From Komarekiella delphini-convector SJRDD-AB1 (GTDB taxonomy: Bacteria; Cyanobacteriota; Cyanobacteriia; Cyanobacteriales; Nostocaceae): a DNA stretch of 64,000 nt. Below are positions 43,439 to 53,547 of the stretch, piece by piece (within the stretch, counting starts at the first letter, position 1; each line of letters starts with the position of its first letter). A program made the position numbers and the translations under genes. A model generated the notes under the pieces. The model had not been told where the DNA came from and searched no databases. It saw only the letters and a list, made by a program, of their open reading frames with translations. The DNA is taken from positions 1-64,000 of the forward strand of contig NZ_VJXY01000015.1 in assembly GCF_014831675.1 (NCBI RefSeq). Reading direction: 5' to 3'.

Positions 43439-43966
43439 CTAGTCCTTGTTAAAACCTAGATCAGTCCCCTGACCGGCATGAACCAAAGCTAACTTTTGGT
43501 AACGTTGAGCATGTTCGATTAATTCTGCGGCTTCAACGTCTGTTACTTGACGCTGCACTTTGCCAGGAATGCCGACGATAAGGGACATAGGCGGTACATT
43601 CTTAGTAACCACAGCACCAGCACCTATAATGCTACCAGTACCCACTCGTACCCCATCCAAAATAACTGCGCCAATACCAATCAAAGTTCCACGTTCAATG
43701 TAGGCGGAATGCACCACAGCGCGATGCCCTACGGTAACATGATCTTCTAAAATTGTTGGAAAACCAGGATCACCATGTAGAATTGCTCCATCCTGTATAT
43801 TTGTGCATTCGCCAATGTCAATACGTTCTACATCTCCCCTAACTACAGCTCCATACCAAATGCTCACTCCTGCTGCTATTGTTACAGAGCCGACTACAAC
43901 AGCATTGGCTGCGACGAAGGCAGCTTGAGAAAAATCGACAGATGTCCAGTAAGAAGCGGTAGACAC
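43439..43966 (-). CDS. Gamma-carbonic-anhydrase-like hexapeptide-repeat protein
   Basis: About 175 residues starting at GTG 43966 (VSTASYWTSVDFSQAAF); the frame is open to 44044 but that part looks unrelated to the family. Left-handed beta-helix repeats run from AFVAANAVVVGSVTIAAGVS on. The histidines of gamma-CA-type metal sites are present: ILHGDPG and VTVGHRAVVHS, with VVRGDVERI. Members may be carbonic anhydrases or acyltransferase-like proteins; activity is not certain. Confidence 0.85.
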   Translation of the reverse strand: MSTASYWTSVDFSQAAFVAANAVVVGSVTIAAGVSIWYGAVVRGDVERIDIGECTNIQDGAILHGDPGFPTILEDHVTVGHRAVVHSAYIERGTLIGIGAVILDGVRVGTGSIIGAGAVVTKNVPPMSLIVGIPGKVQRQVTDVEAAELIEHAQRYQKLALVHAGQGTDLGFNKD

Positions 43967-44205
43967 GATAGAATATGAATATGGTACCCAGGAACACTGG
44001 AGAAACTCCAACCATTGAGGCTGGTTGCACAACCAGAATATCACAGCGTCAAGCCTCTACGCTGAGGCAAACACTAGTGAAAAATGTTCCTGCCGCAACT
44101 CCGTATCCGTGCAGCAGTGAGCAAGTAACCCAAAGTGACGGAGCCGAAGTGTAAAATCCAACCCACTGGTGCTGGTGAAAACAAAACTATGTTTGTACGC
44201 ACTTC

Positions 44206-44718
44206 ATGATGAATCCAGGCTTGCAGTACCCAATATTTGGCCCTGAAATACAGTGTCCCCATTGTCGCCAGACTATTCCGGCGCTGACACTAACTGATAC
44301 GTATTTATGTCCGCGTCATGGCGCTTTTGAAGCTAATCCCAAAAACGGAGAATTAATCCATCTCCAGTCTGGGCGTCATTGGCGAAGATGGAATAATGAA
44401 TGGTACAGACAACATACCCATCCTGATGGTATTCGGTTTGAAATTCACGAAGCATTAGACAAGCTGTATACCCAAGGCTATCGAGCAACACGAGTGATCA
44501 TTGCTCGACGCTATCAGGAATTGATGAGTGGCTATTTAGAACGCAGCACACCTTGGCGTTCTGGACAACCGGAAATCACGGCTGCGCGACTATACGGCTT
44601 ACCTGTGGAGTTTAGCCCTGATTCCCCAGAAGATCCATGTTGGGAAGTGATTAATTTTGACTTGGAAAAAGAGCCTGGAGTCCCTGTACGCTATCCTTAT
44701 TTCAGATTATTTGAGTAA
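44206..44718 (+). CDS. TIGR02652-like cyanobacterial zinc-ribbon protein
   Basis: A 170-residue protein with a likely zinc ribbon at the N-terminus (IQCPHCRQTIPALTLTDTYL, then CPRHG). A conserved middle follows (GRHWRRWNNEWYRQHTHPDG, GYRATRVIIARRYQELM) and the C-terminal end is EPGVPVRYPYFRLF. I recognise it as a family found across cyanobacteria with no assigned function. Start could be either of two tandem ATGs. Confidence 0.8.
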   Translation: MMNPGLQYPIFGPEIQCPHCRQTIPALTLTDTYLCPRHGAFEANPKNGELIHLQSGRHWRRWNNEWYRQHTHPDGIRFEIHEALDKLYTQGYRATRVIIARRYQELMSGYLERSTPWRSGQPEITAARLYGLPVEFSPDSPEDPCWEVINFDLEKEPGVPVRYPYFRLFE

Positions 44719-44907
44719 TTGTCATTAGTCATTAGTCATTGGTCATTGGTCATTTGACTAATGACTAAGAACAAAGCGCAAAGTCTGAGCGGAGGTTTCC
44801 TTTGAGCAAACACCAGTGACGCTCCTGCGTCGCTACCGCTACGCTAATGCATAAGTCGGGGAACCCGCCCAAGCAACTGGCTCAACTTTGTAAGAAAGGA
44901 CAAAATT

Positions 44908-45348
44908 ATGCACCATGCTTCGATTCGGACGGCAAACATTCATCAGGCGATCGCTTTTTATGAACAGTTAGGGTTTACAGTTTCGGAACGCTTCACTACA
45001 GGCTACACCCTAGCTTGTTGGATGGAAGGATTAGGAGGCAGAATTGAACTAATTCAAATTCCCCAACCAAAACCTGCCCCAGATGCATTCGCTGACGAAC
45101 ATTATGTAGGGTACTATCATCTTTCATTTGATTTAACTAAAATTACACCAGATTTACCCAGTTGGTTGACAAGTCTACAAGAACGTGTATTATTAGCGGC
45201 AGAAAATCAACCAGAACTACCAGCGCTAAAGGTACTTTTAGAACCGACACAGCAACAGATAGGCGATCGCATTTACGAAGTTGCTTTCATTGCCGATACT
45301 GATGGTTTACCGTTAGAATTCATCCGAATCTTAGAAAAAATCTCATAA
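44908..45348 (+). CDS. VOC/glyoxalase-family protein
   Basis: A 146-residue vicinal-oxygen-chelate protein. MHHASIRTANIHQAIAFYEQ LGFTVSERF is the first beta-alpha-beta module, and a second ends with YEVAFIADTDGLPLEFIRIL, where the final D-G-x-x-x-E pattern gives the usual metal-ligand glutamate. An N-terminal histidine (MHHASIRT) is the other expected ligand. The substrate is unknown. GTCATTA heptamers lie upstream at 44720-44765. Confidence 0.85.
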   Translation: MHHASIRTANIHQAIAFYEQLGFTVSERFTTGYTLACWMEGLGGRIELIQIPQPKPAPDAFADEHYVGYYHLSFDLTKITPDLPSWLTSLQERVLLAAENQPELPALKVLLEPTQQQIGDRIYEVAFIADTDGLPLEFIRILEKIS

Positions 45349-45495
45349 TCTAGCCTTTTTATTGATTATTTTTGTTAATAAAATACTTAATCTTTGTAGT
45401 GTTACCGAAGTAAGATGTTTTTACCGAAAATTAGACTATAGTCATCCTCATCAAGACATATGTAAAATAATTGACATGCTATATCCGCCACACAC

Positions 45496-48357
45496 ATGTC
45501 TGTATCTTCCATTTGGTATCGATATCGTTTTCCGCTATTAATACTTATACTTTGGTTAGTAGCAGTGTTTTTACTTAGTGATAAGCCTGCTGCTAGCCAA
45601 CATATAGAAACATATAACAATAAAAATCATTATTCAACCTTGGTAGCAAAAAGAATCATGCCCCTAACAGTGACAGAGAACGTCCGCAAAATAGTGCTGG
45701 AAAATGGTTTGACTGTCCTGACAAAAGAAGTGCACACTGCGCCAGTAGTGACAGTGCAAGTATGGTATAAAGTCGGTTCGCGGAATGAAGAACCGGGAGT
45801 AAATGGCATTGCTCACCAGTTAGAACACATGATGTTTAAAGGCACAAAAAATCGTCCTATTCAATTTGGACGTTTGTTTAGTGCTTTAGGCAGCGACTCA
45901 AATGCCTTCACCAGCTATGACCAAACTGCATATTACGGCACTGTAGAACGGGATAAACTCAAAGCGCTCTTAGTGCTAGAAGCAGATAGAATGCAGAATT
46001 CTCTAATTAATGCAGAGCAGCTAGCAAGTGAGAAGCGGGTAGTAATTTCTGAGCTACAAGGTTACGAAAATAGCCCAGAATACCGCCTCAACCGCGCTGT
46101 GATGCAAGCGGCATTTCCCAATCACGCTTATGGGTTGCCAGTGGGTGGTACTAAAGTTGATGTCGATAGGTTTCAGGTAGAGCAGGTACGAAACTACTAT
46201 CAAAATTTCTATAATCCTGATAATGCTGTATTAGTAGTTGTCGGAGATTTTAAAACTGCAAATGTTCTTGAAATGGTTAAAGACGTATTTGGGAAATTAC
46301 CAAACAGTCAACAGTCAACAGTCAACAGTCAACAGTCAACAGTCAACAGTCAACAGTCAACAGTCAACAGTCAACAGTTAACAGTCAACAGTCAAAAGTC
46401 AACAGCCAACACTTCCATAGTATTAAGAGAACCGGGAGTAGGGCAGCTGTTGCAAGTGGTGTATCCGCTACCGGATGTGAATCAACCAGATGTGCCAGCG
46501 TTGGATGTGATGGATTACATCTTGACAGAGGGGCGAAATTCTCGCCTTTATCAAGTATTGGTAGAATCGGGTTTAGCTAATGAAGTAACAGCAGGTGTTA
46601 CCAGTTTGCGCGAATCAGGCTGGTATGAGTTGTTGGTTACGGCTGCACCTAATCAAAAATTGAAAAAAATTGATTCAGTGCTGAGTCGGGCGATCGCTAA
46701 TGTGGTAGAAAAAGGGATTAAACCAGAGGAAGTAAAGCGAGCTAAGACCCAACTAACAGCAGATGTAATTTTAAGTAACCGCGATATCACCAGTCAAGCA
46801 ATGCAACTTGGCAACGACGAGACAACAGCTGATGATTATCGCTATACAGATCGCTACTTAGCAGCCGTCAGCCAGGTAACAGAGGCAGATGTTGTGGCTG
46901 TGATCAAAAAATACCTGAAAAAAGAAGTACGTACAGTAGGCTTTTTTGAACCAACTCAAAAGCAGTTCAAAGAAATTAGTAATAAACCACACTCCGCACA
47001 AACTACAGAAAATTTTTCTTTGAGCACACCTGAGCTTTCATCGGAAGTGGTGAAGTACTTACCACCTGTAGCGGCAACAGATACCATCACGCGAGTTTTA
47101 CCGCAGCAATTCACATTTAGCAACGGTCTGCGGGTATTACTATTACCGGACAAGAGTACTCCTACCGTCACCTTGAGTGGCTACATCGAAGCAGGGATGG
47201 AATTTGACCCAGCCGATAAAGCTGGACTAGCTGCTGTTGTGGCAGACAACTTGATGAATGGTACTAAAGCCAAAGATGTCTTAGCTATTGCTAAAGCCTT
47301 AGAAGAAAGGGGGGCAAGTTTGGACTTTGAAGCATACCGCGAAGGCGTGCGTATTGAGGGCGATAGTTTAGCAGAAGATTTACCTATACTCCTGGAAACT
47401 TTAGCAGATGTAGTTAGAAATAGTACATTTCCAATAAAAGAGTTGGAACTAAATCGCCAACAAACTTTAACTACTCTTGAACTGGAATTAGATGACCCGT
47501 CGGAAGTAGCAAAAAGAACGTTTGTTCAATCCATTTATCCGAAAAAACATCCTTTACACACCTTTCCCACACAGGAGAGTTTAAAGCATATTAGCCGTAA
47601 GGATGTGATTGATTTCAAAGCAAAACATTATCGTCCAGACACGCTAGTGATAGCGCTAGTTGGAGATTTTGAGCTAGATAAAGTACGATCGCTCCTTCAA
47701 GCTAAGTTTGGTGACTGGCAAGTTATCGGGCAACCACCAAAGTTAAAATATCCCACAGTGTCACTGCCAGAAAAAATAGTGCGTGTTAACCCAGTTTTAC
47801 CGGGTAAAGCCCAAGCCATCACTTATATGGGTTACACAGGTATTAACCGTCAAGATTCCCGGTTTCATGCAGCCTTAGTGTTAAATCAGATTTTAGGAGG
47901 CGATACCTTATCAAGTAGACTGGGGGCAGAAGTACGCGATCGCCAAGGTCTGAGCTATGGAATTTATAGCTACTTTCAAGCCGGGAAGAAAGTCGGGACG
48001 TTTTTGATTGAGATGCAAACTAGCCCAGAAGATACAGGAAAGGCGATCGCTAGCACCCACCAACTCCTACAGCAAATCCATCAACAAGGTGTTACCGCAC
48101 CAGAAGTTGAGACAGCAAAGCACACCCTAATCAGCAACTACAACGTTTCTCTAGCAAACCCAGAGGAATTAACAGATAGAATTCTAATGAATGAGGTGTA
48201 CGGACTCGATACAGTAGAATTACGCTCATTTACTCAAAAAATTCAGCAAGTCACTCTTGCCCAAGTCAATCAAGCAGCTCGTGAGTTACTCCACCCAGAT
48301 CAAATTGTGGTTGTCACAGCTGGGCCAGCGGTATTGGCAGAACAAAGAATTAAATAG
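45496..48357 (+). CDS. M16 (insulinase/processing peptidase family) zinc protease
   Basis: A 953-residue protein with two M16 halves. An N-terminal membrane anchor or signal (FPLLILILWLVAVFLL) suggests export. The inverted zinc motif is HQLEHMMFKG (H107, H111), with the downstream glutamate in KRVVISELQGYE. The C-terminal half has no zinc motif, as is normal. Residues 270-305 are a repetitive insert (NSQQSTV units) encoded by heptamer repeats; see the repeat entry. Role probably in degrading exported peptides; target unknown. Confidence 0.9.
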   Translation: MSVSSIWYRYRFPLLILILWLVAVFLLSDKPAASQHIETYNNKNHYSTLVAKRIMPLTVTENVRKIVLENGLTVLTKEVHTAPVVTVQVWYKVGSRNEEPGVNGIAHQLEHMMFKGTKNRPIQFGRLFSALGSDSNAFTSYDQTAYYGTVERDKLKALLVLEADRMQNSLINAEQLASEKRVVISELQGYENSPEYRLNRAVMQAAFPNHAYGLPVGGTKVDVDRFQVEQVRNYYQNFYNPDNAVLVVVGDFKTANVLEMVKDVFGKLPNSQQSTVNSQQSTVNSQQSTVNSQQLTVNSQKSTANTSIVLREPGVGQLLQVVYPLPDVNQPDVPALDVMDYILTEGRNSRLYQVLVESGLANEVTAGVTSLRESGWYELLVTAAPNQKLKKIDSVLSRAIANVVEKGIKPEEVKRAKTQLTADVILSNRDITSQAMQLGNDETTADDYRYTDRYLAAVSQVTEADVVAVIKKYLKKEVRTVGFFEPTQKQFKEISNKPHSAQTTENFSLSTPELSSEVVKYLPPVAATDTITRVLPQQFTFSNGLRVLLLPDKSTPTVTLSGYIEAGMEFDPADKAGLAAVVADNLMNGTKAKDVLAIAKALEERGASLDFEAYREGVRIEGDSLAEDLPILLETLADVVRNSTFPIKELELNRQQTLTTLELELDDPSEVAKRTFVQSIYPKKHPLHTFPTQESLKHISRKDVIDFKAKHYRPDTLVIALVGDFELDKVRSLLQAKFGDWQVIGQPPKLKYPTVSLPEKIVRVNPVLPGKAQAITYMGYTGINRQDSRFHAALVLNQILGGDTLSSRLGAEVRDRQGLSYGIYSYFQAGKKVGTFLIEMQTSPEDTGKAIASTHQLLQQIHQQGVTAPEVETAKHTLISNYNVSLANPEELTDRILMNEVYGLDTVELRSFTQKIQQVTLAQVNQAARELLHPDQIVVVTAGPAVLAEQRIK
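46303..46410 (+). repeat. In-frame CAACAGT heptamer array inside the M16 protease gene
   Basis: About 14 heptamers (CAACAGT, with a few variants) in tandem. Three units make seven codons, NSQQSTV, repeated about five times. The array interrupts the first M16 C-terminal module between FGKLPN and SIVLREPGVG, where homologues have a short loop. It preserves the reading frame. Confidence 0.9.
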
Positions 48358-48399
48358 AAATAGGAACATGTTAAGAAGCAAAGCATCAGTGGTAGAACT

Positions 48400-49230
48400 T
48401 CACCCAAACTTACCACTGAGATATTCTTTGGTTGCTTGGGCTTGGGGATTGCCAAAAACTCTTCCTGTTTCGTCATATTCTACTAAGTAACCGAAGCGGT
48501 TTCCCTTGTCTGACTCTTCTGCGTTGAAAAAAGCAGTAAAATCTGACACCCGCGAGGCTTGTTGCATATTGTGGGTGACGATAATAATTGTGTATTCTTC
48601 TTTGAGTTCCTGAATCAGTTCTTCAACTCGCTCAGTAGAGATCGGATCAAGAGAAGAACAAGGTTCATCCATCAAGACTACTTCTGGTTTGAGGGCGATC
48701 GCTCTAGCAATACACAAACGCTGTTGCTGTCCACCAGAAAGAGATAAACCACTTTGTTTGAGTTTATCTTTAACTTCAGTCCATAAAGCAGCTCGCTGGA
48801 GCGATCGCTCAACTAATTCATCCATATCATCTTTGTGTCCCTGAATCCTGGCTCCGTAAGCGATATTTTCATAAATTGATTTGGGGAACGGGTTGGGTTT
48901 TTGAAATACCATGCCAATTCGCCGCCGCACCTCTACCGGATCGATTTTAGGTGAATAGAGGTTTTTATTCCGGTAAAGTACCTTGCCTTCTACCCGACAT
49001 TTGTCAATCAAATCATTCAGACGATTGAAGCAACGTAGTAAGGTACTTTTACCACAGCCAGAAGGCCCAATCAAAGCAGTTACTCGTTGTTTTGGTATTT
49101 CCATATAAACATCTCGTAGCGCCAAAGTATCACTATAGTAAACGCTGAGTTTTTCTGTTTGCAAAACTGTTGTAGTTTCGCTTGGATTTTTAGTATTGTG
49201 ATGATTATTGGTTTGATTTTGGGCAGACAT
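48400..49230 (-). CDS. pstB: Phosphate ABC transporter ATPase
   Basis: A 276-residue ATPase with Walker [21 protein letters not shown], signature [17 protein letters not shown], Walker [14 protein letters not shown] and the H-loop IVTHNMQQA. The FNRLNDL segment after the P-loop is typical of PstB. It powers high-affinity phosphate import. It is last in pstCAB; 42 bases separate it from the convergent M16 gene. Confidence 0.96.
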   Translation of the reverse strand: MSAQNQTNNHHNTKNPSETTTVLQTEKLSVYYSDTLALRDVYMEIPKQRVTALIGPSGCGKSTLLRCFNRLNDLIDKCRVEGKVLYRNKNLYSPKIDPVEVRRRIGMVFQKPNPFPKSIYENIAYGARIQGHKDDMDELVERSLQRAALWTEVKDKLKQSGLSLSGGQQQRLCIARAIALKPEVVLMDEPCSSLDPISTERVEELIQELKEEYTIIIVTHNMQQASRVSDFTAFFNAEESDKGNRFGYLVEYDETGRVFGNPQAQATKEYLSGKFG

Positions 49231-49274
49231 TGTTAATCCTGTATGGTTAAATTACTATTGAATATTGAGCAATT

Positions 49275-50165
49275 TCAATAAGTACTTTTAAGCGCTGCCA
49301 AGCGAGAAATAATGCTAGTAATCAGTACTAATAAAACTAGAATGAGTGAAGCTGCCCAGGCAATTTCTTGTTGATTGTCGTAGGGAACGGTGGCAAATTT
49401 ATAAACTAATATTGATAAAGTGGGAATTGGTTCCCAGATACTTGTAGGCCAGAATTTTGAAAACAAAGCGGTAAAAATTAAAGGTGCAGTTTCGCCGGCT
49501 GCACGAGCGATCGCTAAAGTCGTACCTGTAATAATTGCCCCCATCGCTGATGGTAAAACAACTTGTAAAACTGTTTGAAAGTTAGAAGCTCCTACCCCTG
49601 TTGAGGCCCAACGCACTTGTTGAGGTACTAGTTGTAAGGCTTCGTCAGTAGTTCTTACCACTATCGGTAACATCAAAACCGCCAAGGCAAAACCCCCAGC
49701 CACAGCTGAGAATTGATTTGTAGTTGCGACTACCACGCCATATGCAAACAGTCCCACAATAATTGAGGGTACACCACTGAGTACATTAGTAGCAAAGCGA
49801 ATCCAATTAACTATTCTGCCGGAACTAAACTCTGATAAATAAACTGCTGCCAGAATCCCAAAAGGAATGCTCAATACTGAAGCAATCCCCACCACAATTA
49901 ATGTTCCTACAATAGCAGGACTAACACCGCCACCTTCTTGCAACGCGGTTGGTATCTGTCCAGTAAATAGTTCCAGATTAAATTGACTACCTCCTCGGAT
50001 AATCACATAACCAAGTACTAACCCTAAAGGCAGAATTGCAATACCTAGCATAAGAAATGCTAATACTGTCAGTACAGCCCCAATTAATGTTCGGCGAGTA
50101 GCATAAGAAAATTCCATGCTCTCATCTGTGTTTAGAGAGTGTTTAGCTTGATTATTAGATGTCAT
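49275..50165 (-). CDS. pstA: Phosphate ABC transporter permease PstA
   Basis: A 296-residue permease with about six helices. The coupling-helix region is ALQLVPQQVRWASTGVGASN followed by VLPSAMGAIITGTTLAIARAAGETAPLIFTALF, a PstA signature. It forms the phosphate channel with PstC. Intervals to pstC (45 bases) and pstB (44 bases) fit one operon. Confidence 0.95.
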   Translation of the reverse strand: MTSNNQAKHSLNTDESMEFSYATRRTLIGAVLTVLAFLMLGIAILPLGLVLGYVIIRGGSQFNLELFTGQIPTALQEGGGVSPAIVGTLIVVGIASVLSIPFGILAAVYLSEFSSGRIVNWIRFATNVLSGVPSIIVGLFAYGVVVATTNQFSAVAGGFALAVLMLPIVVRTTDEALQLVPQQVRWASTGVGASNFQTVLQVVLPSAMGAIITGTTLAIARAAGETAPLIFTALFSKFWPTSIWEPIPTLSILVYKFATVPYDNQQEIAWAASLILVLLVLITSIISRLAALKSTY

Positions 50166-50210
50166 AATTGCCTACCTAAACTGTAATTGGATGATGAAAT
50201 TTTATCGCTA

Positions 50211-51167
50211 CTAAAACTTTTTAACTCGGCGCACAACAAGTTCGGCAAGCATATTAACTATGAGTGTGATTACAAACAAAATTAAACCAGCATAAAACAA
50301 GGAAGCTCTTTGCAAGCCACTAGCTTCTGCGAATTGATTAGCTAACAAAGAAGCAATTGTATTTGCAGGTGCAAGCACAGAGAAATTTAAATTGTTGCTG
50401 TTACCAATTACCAAAGTTACAGCCATTGTTTCTCCCAATGCTCTCCCCAATCCCAGCATGATTCCACCTACAATTCCAGAAAAAGCTGCTGGGATCAAAA
50501 TGTTGAAAATTGTTTGCCAACGGGTTGACCCCACACCATAAGATCCCCAACGAAGTTCGGAAGGTAGAGAAGCAAGGGAATCGCGGGAAATCACTGTAAT
50601 AATGGGCAAAATCATAATGGCTAAAATTACCCCAGCAGGTAGCATTCCCGGCCCTATATACTGTGTGGAAAAAATAGGTATGTAATCAAAGTTATCGTAA
50701 AGCCAATTGCCTATAGGTTTCAAAAACGGTATTAGGACGTAAATGCCCCAAAGACCATACACAATACTAGGAATAGCTGCTAGCAGTTCCACTAAAAAAG
50801 TTAGTATAGTGCGAATTGATAACGGTAAAAAATTCTCACTCAAAATGATTGCACTTGCTAAACCAATTGGCACAGCTAAAAGCAAGGCAATTAATGAACT
50901 CAAGAGTGTTCCATAAATCATGGGTAACACTCCATAAAGGTTTTCTACAGGGTTCCAAGCACTTTTAATCAGGAATTGTAGACCAAACTCTTGAATAGCA
51001 GGTATTGAGTTTATAGCGACTTGTACAGCTATCCAAAGCAATAATGCTGCAACAGCAAATGCTAATATGCGTGTTATCCACAAAAAACTCTGGTCTAGTG
51101 TTTTTTCAGTCTGCGATCGCGCTGCCTCAGAGTCTATCTGAGATTCGTTGCTGGTTGTTAAAGTCAT
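50211..51167 (-). CDS. pstC: Phosphate ABC transporter permease PstC
   Basis: A 318-residue permease. LPSELRWGSYGVGSTRWQTI, then GIVGGIMLGLGRALGETMAVTLVIGN is the PstC signature. NTIASLLANQFAEASGLQ follows. It is first in the run. The periplasmic phosphate-binding gene pstS, usually just upstream, is not in this window; instead there is a transposase remnant. Confidence 0.95.
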   Translation of the reverse strand: MTLTTSNESQIDSEAARSQTEKTLDQSFLWITRILAFAVAALLLWIAVQVAINSIPAIQEFGLQFLIKSAWNPVENLYGVLPMIYGTLLSSLIALLLAVPIGLASAIILSENFLPLSIRTILTFLVELLAAIPSIVYGLWGIYVLIPFLKPIGNWLYDNFDYIPIFSTQYIGPGMLPAGVILAIMILPIITVISRDSLASLPSELRWGSYGVGSTRWQTIFNILIPAAFSGIVGGIMLGLGRALGETMAVTLVIGNSNNLNFSVLAPANTIASLLANQFAEASGLQRASLFYAGLILFVITLIVNMLAELVVRRVKKF

Positions 51168-51430
51168 ATATTACCTCTATCAAAACAAAGCTAATAATGT
51201 ATGCAATTAATGTTTATTACGTGAGGTTTTTCTATCCAAAATATTTCTCAGCAAACACAGTGAATATAAAGATATTTTTCTGAATGAATAATTGATCTCA
51301 ATAATTGACAATTACTACTCTTTATTTATCTACAATTTAAAAAAGCAATAAACTGAAGTATTTTGATGATTAACACGTAGTATTGTATAGCTTACCTTGT
51401 TGAATTTTTTACAACTTGCGATAGATTTAG

Positions 51431-51460
51431 TCTTAAGGAATTAAGTTCTAAGGTTAAATT
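51431..51460 (-). promoter_or_regulatory. Candidate Pho box for pstCAB
   Basis: On the minus strand: TTTAACCTTAGAACTTAATT, then CCTTAAGA. The first octamer TTTAACCT fits the cyanobacterial Pho-box half-site (CTTAACCT-like); CTTA recurs at seven- to eight-base steps. It lies about 265 bases upstream of pstC. The wider gap to 51643 has no other recognisable content. Confidence 0.35.
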
Positions 51461-51643
51461 TTAATTAAATACGTATCATATCTAGAACTTACGCATTGAC
51501 AGAGTGATAAAATAGTGTTTTAAACCACAGGTGTAGTTTATAAATAGGTATCGGACAACTAGAGAAATTAGCAGACCCTTATTACACTATATTTTTACTA
51601 TTCAGAGCCAAAGCAGGTTGGGTGCAGGAGATTAGCAGAGATA

Positions 51644-51841
51644 TTAGAAGATATTTGACATGAGAGTGTGAACCACTTTTTGCTAAGAAAAAGGTACGAA
51701 CCAAAAAATTTGTTTGATATTGTAAAGGACATAATTAATTTAGAAGGAGGGATTTTAAGTGTTGATGACACAGTGATAGAAAACCTGTATAGTAATCCAA
51801 AATACGCAGAATTAATTGGGTACTTTTGGTCTGGCAAAGTC
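51644..51841 (+). pseudogene. Transposase fragment (IS701/IS4-like)
   Basis: The frame reads LEDI, a stop codon (51656), then HESVNHFLLRKRYEPKNLF, DIVKDIINLEGGILSVDDT and YAELIGYFWSGK. This matches the N-terminal catalytic region of cyanobacterial IS701-type transposases, with the first DDE aspartate in SVDDT. Similarity ends abruptly after WSGK. Only about 66 codons remain. Confidence 0.65.
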
Positions 51842-51935
51842 TTCTCTACAAGACACTCTCCATAGCTTGTTTCTATGTAGGTGTACGCAGCGGGGTGTAG
51901 CACATTACGAATTAGTACTAAAACTAGTAACGGAA

Positions 51936-52475
51936 ATGATCGGGTTATCTACGCAAATTTACAAGCATTTATACCAAATTTTAATTGTAATTTTCACCTC
52001 CTTCACTTCTATTCGGCTACAAGCAATACTGCGGTTATGCGTGATGTTAACGTTGCTTTTATGCTGGAATTTTACCAGTGCTGCTCCAGCCGTAGCCGCT
52101 AATTTGTCTAGCAATTTGCTGAAGCAACCAGCCACAGAAATTACAGTTAGCTTAGGTAATTCGGCTAATGAACTCAAATTTGAGCCAAATCACTTAGAAT
52201 TAGTGGCTGGTAAACGCTATCAACTACGGCTCATTAATCCCAGCCAACAGAAGCACTATTTCACTGCAAAAGATTTTGCCGATGGCATCTGGACACAGAA
52301 AGTCGAAGCAGGCAAAGTAGAAATTAAAGGAGCTATTCACGAACTGGAACTAAAGCCGGGTGCTGAAGCAGAATGGGTGTTTGTCCCCCTGAAACCAGGT
52401 AAATATGGCTTACGTTGTCCAATTGCAGGACACACGGAAGCAGGTATGACTGGAGAGATTGCCATCAGCAATTAA
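51936..52475 (+). CDS. Exported cupredoxin-domain protein
   Basis: About 179 residues from ATG 51936. The N-terminus has a hydrophobic export segment (ILRLCVMLTLLLCWNFTSAAPAVA). The mature part is a cupredoxin fold with candidate type 1 copper ligands: an early histidine in QQKHYFTAKDF, and C-x4-H-x4-M in GLRCPIAGHTEAGM near the end. It probably carries or stores copper electrons in the periplasm or thylakoid lumen. The frame is open back to 51816, but that part overlaps the transposase remnant. Confidence 0.82.
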   Translation: MIGLSTQIYKHLYQILIVIFTSFTSIRLQAILRLCVMLTLLLCWNFTSAAPAVAANLSSNLLKQPATEITVSLGNSANELKFEPNHLELVAGKRYQLRLINPSQQKHYFTAKDFADGIWTQKVEAGKVEIKGAIHELELKPGAEAEWVFVPLKPGKYGLRCPIAGHTEAGMTGEIAISN

Positions 52476-52651
52476 GAATTATTTGATTAATCCTGGTAGT
52501 ATGTTCAGATGTGTTAATTCAATGCACTGGAGCTATGAAGCAGAGTGTGTAACGAAAAATAAGTTAACTTAAATATAGATATTATTTCTCAACTAATCTA
52601 GAAAAAACATTCACTTTTAAGCCGCAAGACGCCAGTAATTATTAATTCCCC

Positions 52652-53479
52652 ATGAACATTCTCAGTAACTTACTTTCTCAAGCAACTCAGTCTACTCCTC
52701 CAAAAAAACAACGCCGAGGAATTGAAATTAAATCGCCGCGTGAAATTGAAATTATGCGGCAATCAGCAAAAATTGTAGCTACCGTGCTCAAAGAGATTTC
52801 TGAGCTAGTAAAGCCAGGAATGACTACAGCTGACTTAGATGCTTATGCAGAAAAACGCATTCGTGAAATGGATGCAACACCAAGCTTTAAAGGATATCAC
52901 GGTTTTACAGGTTCTATCTGCTCCAGTATTAACAATGAAGTTGTACATGGTATTCCTAGTCCCAAGAAAGTTATTCGGACTGGAGATGTATTAAAAGTAG
53001 ATACAGGCGCTTATTACCAAGGCTTTCATGGGGACTCTTGCATTACAATTGCTGTCGGCGAAGTTACCCCTGAAGCGGCTAAATTAATTCGTGTAGCAGA
53101 AGAAGCTCTTTATAAAGGTATTGAACAAGTGAAAGCCGGTGTATACCTGCTTGACTTGGCCGGAGCAATTGAAGACCATGTGAAAGCCAATGGCTTTAGT
53201 GTAGTGGAAGAATTCACCGGACATGGTGTCGGTCGTAACTTGCATGAAGAACCGTCAGTATTCAACTTCCGAACTCGCGAAATGCCGAATGTTAAGCTCC
53301 GTGCAGGGATGACGCTGGCAATTGAGCCAATTGTGAATGCTGGTTCTAGACATACACGAACATTATCTGACCGATGGACAGCAGTAACAGTAGATAATGC
53401 TCTATCGGCACAGTTTGAGCATACAGTCTTAGTGACAGATACGGGTTATGAGATTTTAACCGATCGCACTAAGGTGTAA
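52652..53479 (+). CDS. map: Methionine aminopeptidase type I
   Basis: A 275-residue enzyme removing N-terminal methionine. [19 protein letters not shown] holds the substrate-side histidine; [27 protein letters not shown] and AIEPIV carry the five metal ligands (two Asp, His, two Glu). It has a short polar N-terminal extension of about 25 residues. It stands alone and is followed by a terminator. Confidence 0.96.
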   Translation: MNILSNLLSQATQSTPPKKQRRGIEIKSPREIEIMRQSAKIVATVLKEISELVKPGMTTADLDAYAEKRIREMDATPSFKGYHGFTGSICSSINNEVVHGIPSPKKVIRTGDVLKVDTGAYYQGFHGDSCITIAVGEVTPEAAKLIRVAEEALYKGIEQVKAGVYLLDLAGAIEDHVKANGFSVVEEFTGHGVGRNLHEEPSVFNFRTREMPNVKLRAGMTLAIEPIVNAGSRHTRTLSDRWTAVTVDNALSAQFEHTVLVTDTGYEILTDRTKV

Positions 53480-53505
53480 TTACTAGTTGTAGTTATTTAT
53501 TGTTA

Positions 53506-53547
53506 AGAGAGGTAAATCGTTTTTAAACGTTTTACCTCTTTATTTTT
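53506..53547 (+). terminator. Terminator downstream of map
   Basis: AGAGGTAAAtCG pairs with CGTTTTACCTCT, followed by TTATTTTT. Confidence 0.8.

Noticed and set aside
51484-51505. AGAACTTACGCATTGACAGAGTG as an end of an element like the MITE at 55389
   Set aside because: Only one end similar to the MITE terminus is present; no partner was found nearby.
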